From assembly GCA_965368585.1 (NCBI GenBank), contig CBDUNM010000006.1, forward strand, positions 1 to 64,000: 64,000 nt of DNA, in the 5' to 3' direction. The notes below the pieces were generated by a model. The model worked only from the letters and a program-made list of their open reading frames with translations. It ran no database searches and had not been told where the DNA came from. Shown piece by piece: positions 53,089-61,726 of the stretch. The stretch is from JARRQB01 sp965368585. GTDB taxonomy: Bacteria; Pseudomonadota; Gammaproteobacteria; Chromatiales; Chromatiaceae. The position numbers and the translations under genes were made by a program. Each line of letters starts with the position of its first letter. Position 1 is the first letter of the stretch.

Positions 53089-53831
53089 TTGTTCGCCCGT
53101 GCTCCAGTATTCTGACGCTTTGCGCTTGCCGCATGACCGGATCGACGATCAGGGTTGCGTTAAAGAAAGCGTTGTCCAGCCTCGCTTGAGGCCAGTCTAG
53201 CGCAAAAGCGGCAGCTTCTTCAGCGAGTCCTGGATCCCGCTCGGCGGGTGGTTGCGATACGCTTGATTCGCGTCGACTCGGACCGCCAGCAACGCGCTAA
53301 GGCGACCAGAGCAGACAGTATCTAAGTGTTGTTAGCCCAAACCCGTCACCGGGTGGCCTTGAGGGGTGACGATGGCATGCAAAGACCAGCGGTCAAAGCC
53401 GCGAGACTGATTGATGAGATCGAGCGTGTGTTGATATACGGGATCCGACGCATGCAAATGCAGCTAAGGCGAGCCCCGAACAGACAGTCTGTTGCGCAAC
53501 GAACCCCTTGCCCATGCGGGTACGAAGAGCATCAGGGCGAATACGCTCGTCGCTTGCGTCACGCGCTGATGCGCCGTTCGCTGGCGATCAATAGACACTG
53601 CCAGGTCGGTGTTTCGGGTGTGGCCAGTTTACCGCGAATCGGAGGTTGGCAATCCCTTGCCGTTTGGGGGAGTTCCCTTAAGTAAAAATCGAATCGCACG
53701 CGAACCGCTATGGAAGCCGTCGCAAAAGTTGGGCGGGCGCGGATGCCGCCGTCGGGCTTCGCGCGCCATACGCCCGCTACCGAGGGGTCTTCGCTGCGGC
53801 TGTCGCGCACGGGTTTATCGTGTGGGAAAAG
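53089..53831. other. gene-free stretch
   Basis: About 740 nt. Frames here match nothing I know. An imperfect repeat is visible: GCTAAGGCGA...CAGACAGT occurs near 53298 and again near 53465. The part around 53630-53760 looks like the end of an old mobile or repeated sequence but carries no identifiable protein. Confidence 0.35.
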
Positions 53832-54002
53832 CTATGCGGCGAGCGTCAGCGCAGCCAGATAGGATGCGGTGGCCATTATAAATACCGCCACTTCGAGCAG
53901 CTTTCGAACCCGCGCATAGCGCCGCTTGCGTATTGGTGTCATCAGTGACGGCACCAAATCGTTGACCTGGTCATACATGATGTAGCTCGGTTGATTGTGC
54001 AT
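53832..54002 (-). CDS. 56-residue single-TM protein
   Basis: MHNQPSYIMYDQVNDLVPSL at the start, a strongly basic middle (TPIRKRRYARVRK), then one C-terminal hydrophobic helix (LLEVAVFIMATASYLAALT). The positively charged flank predicts the N-terminus inside. GAGG lies about 8-9 nt before the ATG. It is divergent from the small gene at 54147. No family was recognised; the gene is supported by the start signal and sensible topology only. Confidence 0.45.
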   Translation of the reverse strand: MHNQPSYIMYDQVNDLVPSLMTPIRKRRYARVRKLLEVAVFIMATASYLAALTLAA

Positions 54003-54112
54003 CGTCTCGACCTCGACGTGATCGTTCTATGAAAGTTCTCTGTCGGGGCAAAGAGTAGAACAAAAAAAGAACCAGTGCAAATTACATGTGGTCATAAATC
54101 CGTCAATTATTT

Positions 54113-54118
54113 TATACT
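54113..54118 (+). promoter_or_regulatory. candidate -10 element for the 66-residue gene
   Basis: TATACT, with TGGTCA 18 nt upstream (54089-54094), in a strongly AT-rich tract just before the small gene whose start is 29 nt downstream. Pattern match only. Confidence 0.3.
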
Positions 54119-54146
54119 TATATGATCGGGTTGACGGAGACGTCTC

Positions 54147-54347
54147 TTGGATCGAAAGCGGATCGATTCCACTGTCGAAGCTGTTTGCCACAAAGGGTGC
54201 AAGCGAGTCTGGGATGATATCGAGGCCCTGGAACAGGGTGGCGATTTGCCCGAAACCCGTTCACTGAACGACGTTGAACGCAAGGCGGTACTGGAAGAAC
54301 TGAAGACGATTATGGAGGTATACTCGGGAACCTGTGCCGCCAACTGA
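54147..54347 (+). CDS. small conserved-looking protein
   Basis: 66 aa from a TTG with GGAG 7 nt upstream. MDRKRIDSTVEAVCHKGCKR begins it, so two cysteines are in CHKGC, and a third is near the end (YSGTC). The remainder is helical (DIEALEQGG, ERKAVLEELKTIMEVY). I have the impression of a conserved gammaproteobacterial small protein of this form but cannot name it. It reads toward the ArnD-like gene, 36 nt away, and may share its transcript. Confidence 0.6.
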   Translation: MDRKRIDSTVEAVCHKGCKRVWDDIEALEQGGDLPETRSLNDVERKAVLEELKTIMEVYSGTCAAN

Positions 54348-54383
54348 CCAAGATCCCGAGCGTTTGATCCGTTTGACCTTATT

Positions 54384-55202
54384 ATGCGCGTCGCATTGAA
54401 GATCGACGTTCACTCCCTTGCGGGCGCCACGCAAGGTGTCCCCGCGTTGTTGCGTCTGCTCGACACTTATCGGGTACGCGCTTCGTTCTGTATCGCGACG
54501 GGCCGTGCAGACGGTTGGCTCGGCCGCCTGATTCCAGGGCCCGGAATCGAGCGACGCGCGGCGGCGGAGCTGCGGGCGATCCGCGCCGCAGGGCATGAAC
54601 TCGGTATCGCTTTCGATAACGCACCGCAATGGCGACGAAAAGTCGCTCAGGCCGATGCTGTCTGGACCCGGGCCAACGCCACAGCTAGCGTTGCACGATT
54701 CGAACGCCTGCTCGGGGAGCGGCCGACCTTCGGTGCCGCGCCGGACTGGCAGATAAACCCCCACCTGTTGACGATTCAGGACGAGTGGGGGTGGCAGTGG
54801 GCGAGCGATACCCGCGGCCGTTATCCGTTTCTACCCGTTTTACAGGGGGTTCGCTCGGACTGTATACAGATCCCCACGACGCTACCGACCATGGATGAGT
54901 TGTTGGTCAGTCGCCGGGCCGCCCCGGACGATGTGCACGAGTATCTGTATACCGAGAGCCGCCACGTGCGGCCTGCCGGGCACGTATATACGGCCAACGC
55001 GGGTCGGGAAGGTATTCGGTTTTTGCGAACGATGGAGAAACTCATTGTGATGTGGAAAGGGCAGGAGCGCGCCCTGCGGCCGTTGGGCGAGATAGTGCGG
55101 GAACTCGTCGTGGAACGGATTCCGCTGCACCAGATCGGCTGGACCCAGGTTCCCGGGCGCGAAACCCATGTTGCTGCGCAAAGCGTACAGGTGCCGAAAT
55201 GA
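54384..55202 (+). CDS. ArnD-like polysaccharide deacetylase homologue lacking metal histidines
   Basis: 272 aa, related to ArnD (4-deoxy-4-formamido-arabinose-phosphoundecaprenol deformylase): VALKIDVHSLAGATQGVPAL at the start, SDTRGRYPFLPVL, IPTTLPTMDELL and GHVYTANAGREG. The catalytic site is changed. ArnD has DVD and a HAWDHH metal motif; here the first is D8-V-H10 and the second is IAFDNAPQW (75-83) with no histidine. It therefore probably does not act as a zinc deacetylase. The stop overlaps the start of the SET-domain gene. Other arn genes are absent. Confidence 0.72.
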   Translation: MRVALKIDVHSLAGATQGVPALLRLLDTYRVRASFCIATGRADGWLGRLIPGPGIERRAAAELRAIRAAGHELGIAFDNAPQWRRKVAQADAVWTRANATASVARFERLLGERPTFGAAPDWQINPHLLTIQDEWGWQWASDTRGRYPFLPVLQGVRSDCIQIPTTLPTMDELLVSRRAAPDDVHEYLYTESRHVRPAGHVYTANAGREGIRFLRTMEKLIVMWKGQERALRPLGEIVRELVVERIPLHQIGWTQVPGRETHVAAQSVQVPK

Positions 55203-55549
55203 CGCATCAACTGCGGCGACACGATCGCGAACTGCGGGAGTGGGTCTACAGAGCGGATTCACCGATCCACGGCAGGGGCTTGTTCGCCCGGCGAACCATC
55301 AAGGCCGGTGACTACATCGGCACCTACTGGGGACCGCAGGCGAAACGCAACGGTACCTACGTCTTATGGGTCTACGAACAAGAGGGTGCGCCGCCGACCG
55401 GTCGCAGCGGCAGGAATCTTTTACGCTATCTGAACCACGCGAAACCGGGCAACGCCGAGTTTGACGGTTACGATTTGTACGCCCGCGTCGCCATCGGAAT
55501 TGATCAGGAAATCACTTTCGATTACAGGGAAAGCGAGGGGCTCAACTAG
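55199..55549 (+). CDS. small SET-domain protein
   Basis: 116 aa, almost entirely a SET domain: SPIHGRGLFARRTIKAGDYI, NLLRYLNHAKPGNAEF (the RxxNH motif), and EITFDYRE. SET proteins are SAM-dependent lysine methyltransferases; bacterial short ones often modify ribosomal or unknown targets. No post-SET cysteines. The ATG overlaps the TGA of the ArnD-like gene (ATGA), indicating coupled translation. The frame extends upstream within that gene but without SET similarity. Confidence 0.8.
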   Translation: MTHQLRRHDRELREWVYRADSPIHGRGLFARRTIKAGDYIGTYWGPQAKRNGTYVLWVYEQEGAPPTGRSGRNLLRYLNHAKPGNAEFDGYDLYARVAIGIDQEITFDYRESEGLN

Positions 55550-55572
55550 GCAAACGGGGATGGTCGTCGCTG

Positions 55573-55731
55573 TTAATCCCCGGGCCTGGCCGTCACCGCG
55601 GATTTCATCCGCCACGGTCGCTTTACCTGAGGCAGCTTTCGGCAGCGCAACGCGTTGCAGTTGCCCATCAGCACGAACACCAGCATTATGCCGACAGTCA
55701 CGCCCACTATCAGTAAACCTTCGGATACCAT
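55573..55731 (-). CDS. 52-residue single-TM protein
   Basis: MVSEGLLIVGVTVGIMLVFV forms one N-terminal hydrophobic helix, then MGNCNALRCRKLPQVKRP, a basic Cys-containing cytoplasmic tail. GGAGAG precedes the ATG by 8 nt, a strong ribosome site. It is convergent with the SET gene and divergent from cmoA. Family not recognised. The layout (short helix, Cys, basic tail) resembles that of the other small gene at 60044. Confidence 0.55.
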   Translation of the reverse strand: MVSEGLLIVGVTVGIMLVFVLMGNCNALRCRKLPQVKRPWRMKSAVTARPGD

Positions 55732-55898
55732 CGCAAGTTCTCTCCGAATCGTACCTGGTGCATTTTAGAAACAAAGCACCAGGGTCGTGCATTGAGACCG
55801 GTCAAGTTTTCTAAAATTACGGCTTTCGTGAAAATTCGGTAATAACTCATGCGGGCAGCCCAGCATTCGATGAATAAAATTCCTATGACGAGGCGGGC

Positions 55899-56627
55899 GT
55901 GAACGATTCCCGCGACAGTCTCTACGCTCATCCGCGCTCGGCGATCGAAAAGTTTGCCTTCGACGATCGCGTCGTAGCGGTTTTCCCGGACATGATCAGG
56001 CGCTCGGTGCCCGGCTATGCCACCGTGGTCGGGATGCTGGGCGTCATCGCCGAACGCCATGTTGTTAGCGGCTCGAATGTTTATGATCTGGGTTGCTCGC
56101 TGGGTGCGGCGACCGCCGCCATGCGTGCGTCCGTCGCGCGCACCGATTGCCGGTTCGTAGCGGTCGACAATGCCCCCGCCATGGTCGCTCGCGCAGCCGA
56201 ATTCCTGTATGCCATGCCCGGCGCGCCGGTTCAGGTGAGTTGTGAGGACATCCGTGAAACCGTTTTTGACAATGCTTCGATGACCGTCATGAACTACACC
56301 CTGCAGTTCGTGCCCTTGGGCAGCCGTTTGTCACTGCTGAAAAAAATAAGAACCGCGACCCGCGACGGTGGCGTATTGGTGCTTTCCGAGAAGATTGCAG
56401 GACGGGATGCGGCCGAGGATGCGCGGCTTGTCGCAATGCATCATGCGTTCAAACGCGCCAACGGTTATTCGAACCTGGAAATCAGCCAGAAGCGGGCGGC
56501 GTTGGAACAGGTGTTGATTCCGGAAACACTGGCGACTCATGGTGCGCGCTTGCGCCAAGCGGGTTTCGTCGACGTGGATCTATGGTTTCAGTGCTGTAAT
56601 TTCGCGTCGCTGATTGCCTACGCATGA
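55899..56627 (+). CDS. cmoA: carboxy-S-adenosyl-L-methionine synthase
   Basis: Makes carboxy-SAM from SAM and prephenate, for tRNA wobble uridine modification (cmo5U34). 242 aa, starting with GTG. It has KFAFDDRVVAVFPDMIRRSV (typical CmoA N-terminal motif), VYDLGCSLGAAT, FVAVDNAPAMVARA, and NYTLQFVP. The end WFQCCNFASLIAY is conserved. cmoB begins 31 nt after the stop. Prephenate is supplied by the aromatic pathway. Confidence 0.95.
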   Translation: MNDSRDSLYAHPRSAIEKFAFDDRVVAVFPDMIRRSVPGYATVVGMLGVIAERHVVSGSNVYDLGCSLGAATAAMRASVARTDCRFVAVDNAPAMVARAAEFLYAMPGAPVQVSCEDIRETVFDNASMTVMNYTLQFVPLGSRLSLLKKIRTATRDGGVLVLSEKIAGRDAAEDARLVAMHHAFKRANGYSNLEISQKRAALEQVLIPETLATHGARLRQAGFVDVDLWFQCCNFASLIAYA

Positions 56628-56658
56628 CCGGTGGGCCGGCCGTCGACCGGGGTGCAGT

Positions 56659-57654
56659 GTGCGTCGTCGGTCGCGAATAATCGACTTTGCCCGGCTCCTG
56701 CCTGCCCTGTCCGATCTGGGTGCAACGAGTTGGGCCGAGACTTTGCCGCGCCAGGTAGAGCGCCGCCTGCAGACACGCCCGCACGGCGATCTCGCACGCT
56801 GGCTGGCGGCTATCGAGTCCTTGCCTGTGCCGCAGTCCACGGCCATCCATCTCGATCGCGACGCGATAACCGCCGAGAGCGGGTCCGACGCCGCAACGAG
56901 GGATCGTATCGAGCGTGTGCTGATGGACTTGCATCCGTGGCGTAAGGGGCCCTTCGCACTGCATGGTGTGGAACTGGACGCCGAATGGCGTTCGAACTTG
57001 AAGTGGCGGCGCGTGGCGCCGCATCTGACGCGGCTCGACGGCCGCAGCGCACTGGATATCGGATGCGGTAACGGTTACTACCTCTGGCGCATGCTGGGTG
57101 CAGGTGCGAAACTGGCGCTGGGGATTGATCCCACACAACTCTTTGTGGCGCAGTTCACGGCAGTCAGACGCTTAATGGGTAAGACCTTGCCGGCGCATGC
57201 GCTGCCGCTGGGTGTCGAGGACCTGCCGCCGGGCTTGGCGGCTTTCGACACGGTATTCTCCATGGGTCTGCTCTATCACCGCAGGTCTCCGATCGATCAC
57301 CTGTCGATGCTGCGCGATCTGCTGCGGCCGGGTGGGGAACTGGTGCTCGAAACACTGGTTGTCGGCGGCGGTGCGGGCCGGGTGCTGGTGCCTGCCGACC
57401 GTTACGCCAAAATGCGTAATGTCTGGTTTCTGCCGTCGGCAGCCGAACTGGAGAACTGGTTACGGCGGGTGGGTTTTCGTCGCATTCGAACGGTCGACAC
57501 GACGGCAACCACGAGCGAGGAACAGCGCTCGACCCGTTGGATGCGCTTCGAATCGCTGGCGGATTTTCTGGACCCCGCCGATCGCTCACGAACCGTAGAG
57601 GGCCATCCGGCGCCGGTGCGCGCAATCGTTTTGGCGCATGCACCGGAGCGGTAA
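56659..57654 (+). CDS. cmoB: tRNA U34 carboxymethyltransferase
   Basis: Transfers the carboxymethyl group from carboxy-SAM to 5-hydroxyuridine at tRNA position 34. 331 aa from GTG; an ATG 45 nt earlier inside cmoA adds a sequence absent from the family, which begins IDF. Strong signatures: MDLHPWRKGPFALHGV, DAEWRSNLKWRRV, DIGCGNGYYLWRMLGAGAK, GIDPTQLFVAQF, SMGLLYHRRSPIDHL and ESLADFLDP. It completes the cmoAB operon. Confidence 0.95.
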   Translation: MRRRSRIIDFARLLPALSDLGATSWAETLPRQVERRLQTRPHGDLARWLAAIESLPVPQSTAIHLDRDAITAESGSDAATRDRIERVLMDLHPWRKGPFALHGVELDAEWRSNLKWRRVAPHLTRLDGRSALDIGCGNGYYLWRMLGAGAKLALGIDPTQLFVAQFTAVRRLMGKTLPAHALPLGVEDLPPGLAAFDTVFSMGLLYHRRSPIDHLSMLRDLLRPGGELVLETLVVGGGAGRVLVPADRYAKMRNVWFLPSAAELENWLRRVGFRRIRTVDTTATTSEEQRSTRWMRFESLADFLDPADRSRTVEGHPAPVRAIVLAHAPER

Positions 57655-57840
57655 GGTTATGCGTCGCGCCGTCGCTATAACTCTAAAGTCGGCAAGTCTT
57701 GCAGTTTCCCCTCGATGGTGCCGCGTCGGAATTGATCGGAACCGATAGATACAGCGTCGGTCTGAATCCATGTAGCGACAGGTGCCGGGGGAAAGACCCC
57801 GACCAACACCTACTACATTAAATCTCGCGGAGTAGTGAAA

Positions 57841-58152
57841 ATGATGAGTGCCTATCCTAAGTTTTTCGTCGGTCAACTCATTCACCACAAGCGGTTCGAC
57901 TATCGCGGTGTCGTGGTCGACGTGGATGCCATGTTCGAGGGAGAAGAGGAGTGGTACGAGCAGGTGGCAAAGTCGCGTCCGCCCAAGGACCAGCCCTGGT
58001 ATCATGTAATCGTCCACGGCAGCGAGCACCTCACCTATGTGGCAGAGCGTCATCTGGAACCGGACATGTCGCGCGAGCCCGTTTCACATCCCGCGCTGGA
58101 GCATTTTTTCCAAGGCTTCAAAGACGGAATCTACACCCGCCCCATCAACTGA
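57841..58152 (+). CDS. hspQ: heat shock protein HspQ (hemimethylated DNA-binding domain)
   Basis: 103 aa of the YccV-like family: KFFVGQLIHHKRFDYRGVVV, DQPWYHVIVHG and TYVAERHLEPD. In E. coli HspQ is a specificity factor for Lon and also binds hemimethylated oriC/dnaA DNA. GGAG is 8 nt before the chosen ATG; a GTG two codons earlier is also in frame. A hairpin CGGGG/CCCCG lies in the 186-nt leader. No clear sigma32 promoter was found. The tail KDGIYTRPIN is conserved. Confidence 0.9.
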   Translation: MMSAYPKFFVGQLIHHKRFDYRGVVVDVDAMFEGEEEWYEQVAKSRPPKDQPWYHVIVHGSEHLTYVAERHLEPDMSREPVSHPALEHFFQGFKDGIYTRPIN

Positions 58153-58241
58153 CACAACGTGACTTCAGGTCGCATCGGCGGTGCGGTCAACCGCCGATCG
58201 GTTCGTTACCACGCACCGGTCGAGAATAGCGACTGTATGCT

Positions 58242-59711
58242 TCAGCGATCGCGCCGTGGTAGCGGCATGAAAGGACCCAGGTACTCACGTGTCCACCATG
58301 CGCCGGTCGTAGAACGTTGTGACGGCGAGCTGAACCGATAGCGGAACACGCTGATGCGCAGCGCCTTGGGCGGCTGTCGCGCAAAGGGATTGCCGGCCAG
58401 CTGCCGCACCACGACGGGTTCGTTATCCATTAGGCGGTCGAGAAACCGATCGAACCAATCCAGGAAATACGGGCCACCCGGCACGAACCATATCATCCAG
58501 TCGATGCGCGGCTGGTGCGGGACGATGAACCTCGGCGGGGCCGTGACAGCACCAGGTCGATAGCGGAACTCGTACTCGCGCCAACGCCGACCGTCCGACG
58601 AACCCTCTATCACCAGTTCAAGGCGTTCGGTGCGCATGGTTGGAAAGACATGATATCGATTGACGATCCGCAATGGTCGCAGTGCGCGTAGGGCTGCGTC
58701 GACAGGGGTTGGGAGCTTGCGCCCCAGCAGCATCTCCGCGGTCAATGCCGCGCTCATCGAAGCCGCTATTACCGCAATCAGTAAAACGCTGCGCTGCAGG
58801 AACGGCGAATGCCGGCGGTTCAGTCGGCGCGCTCGCCACTTTTCGACCAGCTTTGCCGGCAGGCGCCGTGCAACCGCTTTGTCGTCCAGGAGAAACAGAC
58901 AAAGCGCAATCGTCAGCAGATTGAAAAAATTGTGATTACTGGTCGCAACGATGAGAAGTTGCCATGCGACGGTAATAACGGCGCCGGCGATCCGCCAGCG
59001 GCGGGGCAGGAAGAAGAAAAACGGGACCACGAGTTCGACTGCGAGCGTCGCACCAGAGCCGAATCTGAGCAGCCAGTCAGGGAGTTGGTGGGCATACCAG
59101 GCGCCGATGTGGGGCAGCGGTTGAGTCTCGAAGTAGGTGTCAAGTGCCGTCAGTCCGCTCCAGCCCGGGTCGCCGCTCGCGAGCTTTGAGATCCCCGAGA
59201 GAAAGCGTAGTTTGAACAGCAGCAGGCGATACAGCCAGATGACCGTGCGACCGCCGCCGTCGAGAAAAACGGCGAGGAAACCCGCCTCCAGCAGAAGGTA
59301 GTCCCATTGGAAGTTCATGAAAATCTGTCCCGCATGGAAGAGCGACAGATACAGCACGAACATCGCGATCAGGCCGGTGCGCACGAAACGGCCGAACAGG
59401 ACCATGCACGCCAATATGCAGCCGAGCCATGCGGCGGACTGCAGGGCGAAATCCGAAGCGCTGATCCAGAACACCGAGGGATAAGCGGCCAGGCGCTGCG
59501 GCCAGTTCAGGTGGGTGTGGAGGTCGAGTTGCGTTTGCAGCGGATAGATGCCGTGACTGCCGGCCAGGGCGAGTATCTGGGGCGCAAGCGAAGCGAACGC
59601 GACGAGATAAACCAGGGCCAGCAGTTTGACGAACAGCTGGCCGACGACAACATATCTGTCGTTGTCGATCGGGTGAGGTGTTGCCGCGGTTGCTTTTACT
59701 CCAGAGTTCAT
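58242..59711 (-). CDS. lipase maturation factor family membrane protein
   Basis: 489 aa from the preferred ATG, with about seven to nine transmembrane helices in the first 350 residues and a soluble C-terminal domain. Family marks: NFQWDYLLLEAGFLAVFL, LFKLRFLSGISKLASGDPGW, YFETQPLPHIGAWYAH, and in the C-domain IEGSSDGRRWREYEF with IDWMIWF. The frame extends 27 codons upstream to 59792, without hydrophobicity. In animals LMF1 matures lipases in the ER; the bacterial role is unknown. It stands alone. Confidence 0.82.
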   Translation of the reverse strand: MNSGVKATAATPHPIDNDRYVVVGQLFVKLLALVYLVAFASLAPQILALAGSHGIYPLQTQLDLHTHLNWPQRLAAYPSVFWISASDFALQSAAWLGCILACMVLFGRFVRTGLIAMFVLYLSLFHAGQIFMNFQWDYLLLEAGFLAVFLDGGGRTVIWLYRLLLFKLRFLSGISKLASGDPGWSGLTALDTYFETQPLPHIGAWYAHQLPDWLLRFGSGATLAVELVVPFFFFLPRRWRIAGAVITVAWQLLIVATSNHNFFNLLTIALCLFLLDDKAVARRLPAKLVEKWRARRLNRRHSPFLQRSVLLIAVIAASMSAALTAEMLLGRKLPTPVDAALRALRPLRIVNRYHVFPTMRTERLELVIEGSSDGRRWREYEFRYRPGAVTAPPRFIVPHQPRIDWMIWFVPGGPYFLDWFDRFLDRLMDNEPVVVRQLAGNPFARQPPKALRISVFRYRFSSPSQRSTTGAWWTREYLGPFMPLPRRDR

Positions 59712-60043
59712 GGTCGTCCGACGCGGCAAAGCGTCCTCGTATGGAGCCTCGTACTGATTTTCGGAACGCACCTCGGATCGATCGAATATCAAACCTGTTC
59801 ATCAACGCGGGGCGCGGTCTCAGAATAGCATGGAGTTGAGCAAGCGACTCGAGGCCGCGTGGAATTGCGCGCGGTTGCGCCTCCCAGTCGCGGCCCGAGC
59901 TGATGGTCGTCAGCCGGCGTCGTTCGCCGCCGACTCAACGGGTGTCGGGTAACAACCTGAAACAGACGTGGAAGCGTATGCCACCGAGCCGGATTTCGTG
60001 CATACTCGGGGGGTCGTGAAGCGGCGGGCCGCGGCGGGGTGAG
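59712..60043. other. intergenic region, nothing recognised
   Basis: About 330 nt between genes of the same strand, GC-rich; no gene, RNA or convincing terminator seen. Confidence 0.4.
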
Positions 60044-60202
60044 CTAGCGCTTATTGGCTTGATGTCGCGCGGTTCGCCGCGACTGGCAACACGCCAGGCA
60101 GCCGGCGTCGGGCGGGGAAAGGCTCCTGCAGATGAGTACGACAAAAACTATGCTGAACAGGCCGAGTCCGCAGGCGAGTAGCATCATCGAATCGGAAAAC
60201 AT
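60044..60202 (-). CDS. 52-residue single-TM, Cys-rich protein
   Basis: MFSDSMMLLACGLGLFSIVF begins one N-terminal hydrophobic helix (about 7-25). A short tail with CLACCQ and a basic end (SRRTARHQANKR) follows. AGGA is 5 nt before the ATG. The CxxC-C tail could bind metal. It is divergent from uvrY. Family not recognised; support is from the start signal and topology. Confidence 0.45.
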   Translation of the reverse strand: MFSDSMMLLACGLGLFSIVFVVLICRSLSPPDAGCLACCQSRRTARHQANKR

Positions 60203-60437
60203 CACAGTGTCCTATATGCGTACGTGCTTCGTTTCATTTCCGATATCGGCCGAATACGGCATTGGTAAATAGAGCGAAATACATTAGTGTTTCCAAATCC
60301 TCAACTGGGATATTGCTTCCGCGGGAGGGCGAGGCGGCCTGCCGATAAGCGCGCCAATCGTACTTCTGGCATTGGAATATATATGCTGCAACGCGACCGG
60401 TTATTCGGGTTGCAATAACTGAGGGTTACAGGGCGAG
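60203..60437. promoter_or_regulatory. upstream region of uvrY
   Basis: About 235 nt, AT-rich near 60375-60385 (ATATATAT). GCAAC...GTTGC inverted repeats flank 60389-60413, 25 nt before the start. A promoter is expected here; no specific element can be assigned. Confidence 0.3.
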
Positions 60438-61079
60438 ATGATCAACGTTTTGATTGTGGATGACCATGCCTTGGTTCGCAGTGGACTGCGCAGTCTCCTG
60501 GAAACTGCCGATGACATCGTGGTTGTGGGAGAGGCTGGATCGGGTGAGGAAGCCGTAAACTATGTCCGGGAAACACCGCCCGACGTCGTGATGATGGATG
60601 TCAATATGCCCGGCATGGGTGGCATCGAGGCAACGCGGAAAATCGAACGTCTCAATCGTGGGGTACACGTTATTGCGGTCACGGTACTGAATGACGCTCC
60701 GTTCCCGAGTCATCTGCTGGACGCGGGCGCGCGCGGTTACATTTCCAAGGGCAGTGACCCTCGAGAGGTGTTCGATGCGATTCAGGCCGTAACCAGCGGC
60801 AAGCATTACATCTCGACCGAGGTAGCGAAAAATATATCCCTAGCGAATTTGTTGAATAATGGCGAGTGTTCGGCAATTTCTCGGCTGACGCCGCGTGAGA
60901 TACAGATCATGATGATGATCACGCAGGGCATAGGCAATCAGGAGATTGCCGATCAATTGTTCCTGAGCCCGAAAACCGTCAGTACCTACAAACATCGCTT
61001 GTACGAAAAACTCGGCGTCTCGAATGATGTCGAACTGACCCACTATGCGATTCGCCACAATCTGATTGATCCACCTTGA
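60438..61079 (+). CDS. uvrY: LuxR-family response regulator UvrY/GacA
   Basis: Response regulator of the BarA/GacS two-component system controlling the Csr/Rsm small RNAs. 213 aa: receiver domain with phosphoacceptor D54 (VVMMDVNMPG) and acidic pocket VDDH (7-10), K104 in YISKGSD; LuxR-type HTH (about 148-205, LTPREIQIMM, NQEIADQLFLSPKTVSTYKHR). The ending HYAIRHNLI is typical of GacA. The order uvrY-uvrC is shared with E. coli. The TGA overlaps the glycosylase ATG. Confidence 0.93.
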   Translation: MINVLIVDDHALVRSGLRSLLETADDIVVVGEAGSGEEAVNYVRETPPDVVMMDVNMPGMGGIEATRKIERLNRGVHVIAVTVLNDAPFPSHLLDAGARGYISKGSDPREVFDAIQAVTSGKHYISTEVAKNISLANLLNNGECSAISRLTPREIQIMMMITQGIGNQEIADQLFLSPKTVSTYKHRLYEKLGVSNDVELTHYAIRHNLIDPP

Positions 61080-61726
61080 TGGATGATGGCTACTTTGACC
61101 CCCATTGCCGCCGTTGTCCCCGGCTTGCCGAGTTCCTCGATAACGTAAGCGCGCAGTACCCGGACTACCATGCGAAACCGGTTGCGCCGTTCGGTGATCC
61201 GGCCGCCCGGCTGCTGATCGTCGGGCTCGCACCGGGTCTGCACGGCGCCAATGCCACCGGTCGTCCGTTTACCGGTGATCATGCCGGCATTCTGTTGTAT
61301 CGCACGCTTTTTCAGTTCGGTTTCGCCACGGCGCCGGAGTCGCGTGCGATGGACGACGGGCTGGCCCTATTGGACTGTCGTATCACCAATGCCGTCAAGT
61401 GCCTGCCGCCCGCCAACAAGCCCACCACGGCGGAGGTCCGGGACTGCAATCCTTTTCTGGCTGCGGAGATCGAAGCGCTGCCCTCGGCTGCCGTTATCCT
61501 GGCCCTGGGTTCGATTGCTCACCATGCGGTGGTACGCGCTTGCGGGTTGCGGCAATCGGCTATACGCTTCGGGCACGGTCTCGAGGCCGTTCTGCCGAGC
61601 GGAGCGACCTTGCTCGATTCGTACCACTGCAGTCGCTACAACACCCAGACCGGACGTCTGACCCCGCCGATGTTCGAGGCGGTGTTCGCGCGTGCCCGCG
61701 TCCTGCTCGACGGGGAGCATGGCTGA
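61079..61726 (+). CDS. uracil-DNA glycosylase, family 5 (UdgB-like)
   Basis: Removes uracil, and in this family also hypoxanthine, from DNA. 215 aa with Fe-S cysteines (CRRCPRL near residue 10 and NAVKC/VRDC later). Motif A is GLAPGLHGANATGRPFTGD, and motif B is SYHCSRYNTQTGRL. Family 5 is mainly known from thermophiles and actinobacteria but also occurs in proteobacteria. The ATG overlaps the uvrY stop (TGATG), and its 3' end overlaps the uvrC start by 8 nt, so three genes are translationally coupled. Confidence 0.85.
   Translation: MDDGYFDPHCRRCPRLAEFLDNVSAQYPDYHAKPVAPFGDPAARLLIVGLAPGLHGANATGRPFTGDHAGILLYRTLFQFGFATAPESRAMDDGLALLDCRITNAVKCLPPANKPTTAEVRDCNPFLAAEIEALPSAAVILALGSIAHHAVVRACGLRQSAIRFGHGLEAVLPSGATLLDSYHCSRYNTQTGRLTPPMFEAVFARARVLLDGEHG

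Noticed and set aside
53559..53881. Frames suggesting a mobile-element end
   Set aside because: Sequence has the feel of a dispersed repeat, but no protein motif or inverted repeat could be shown.
57690..57720. Possible sigma32 promoter for hspQ (CTTGCAG with CCCC)
   Set aside because: Spacing of 3 nt between the elements is far from the required 11-16 nt.
60368..60390. Possible sigma54 site (TGGCA...TGCA) upstream of uvrY
   Set aside because: GG and GC are not separated by 10 nt.
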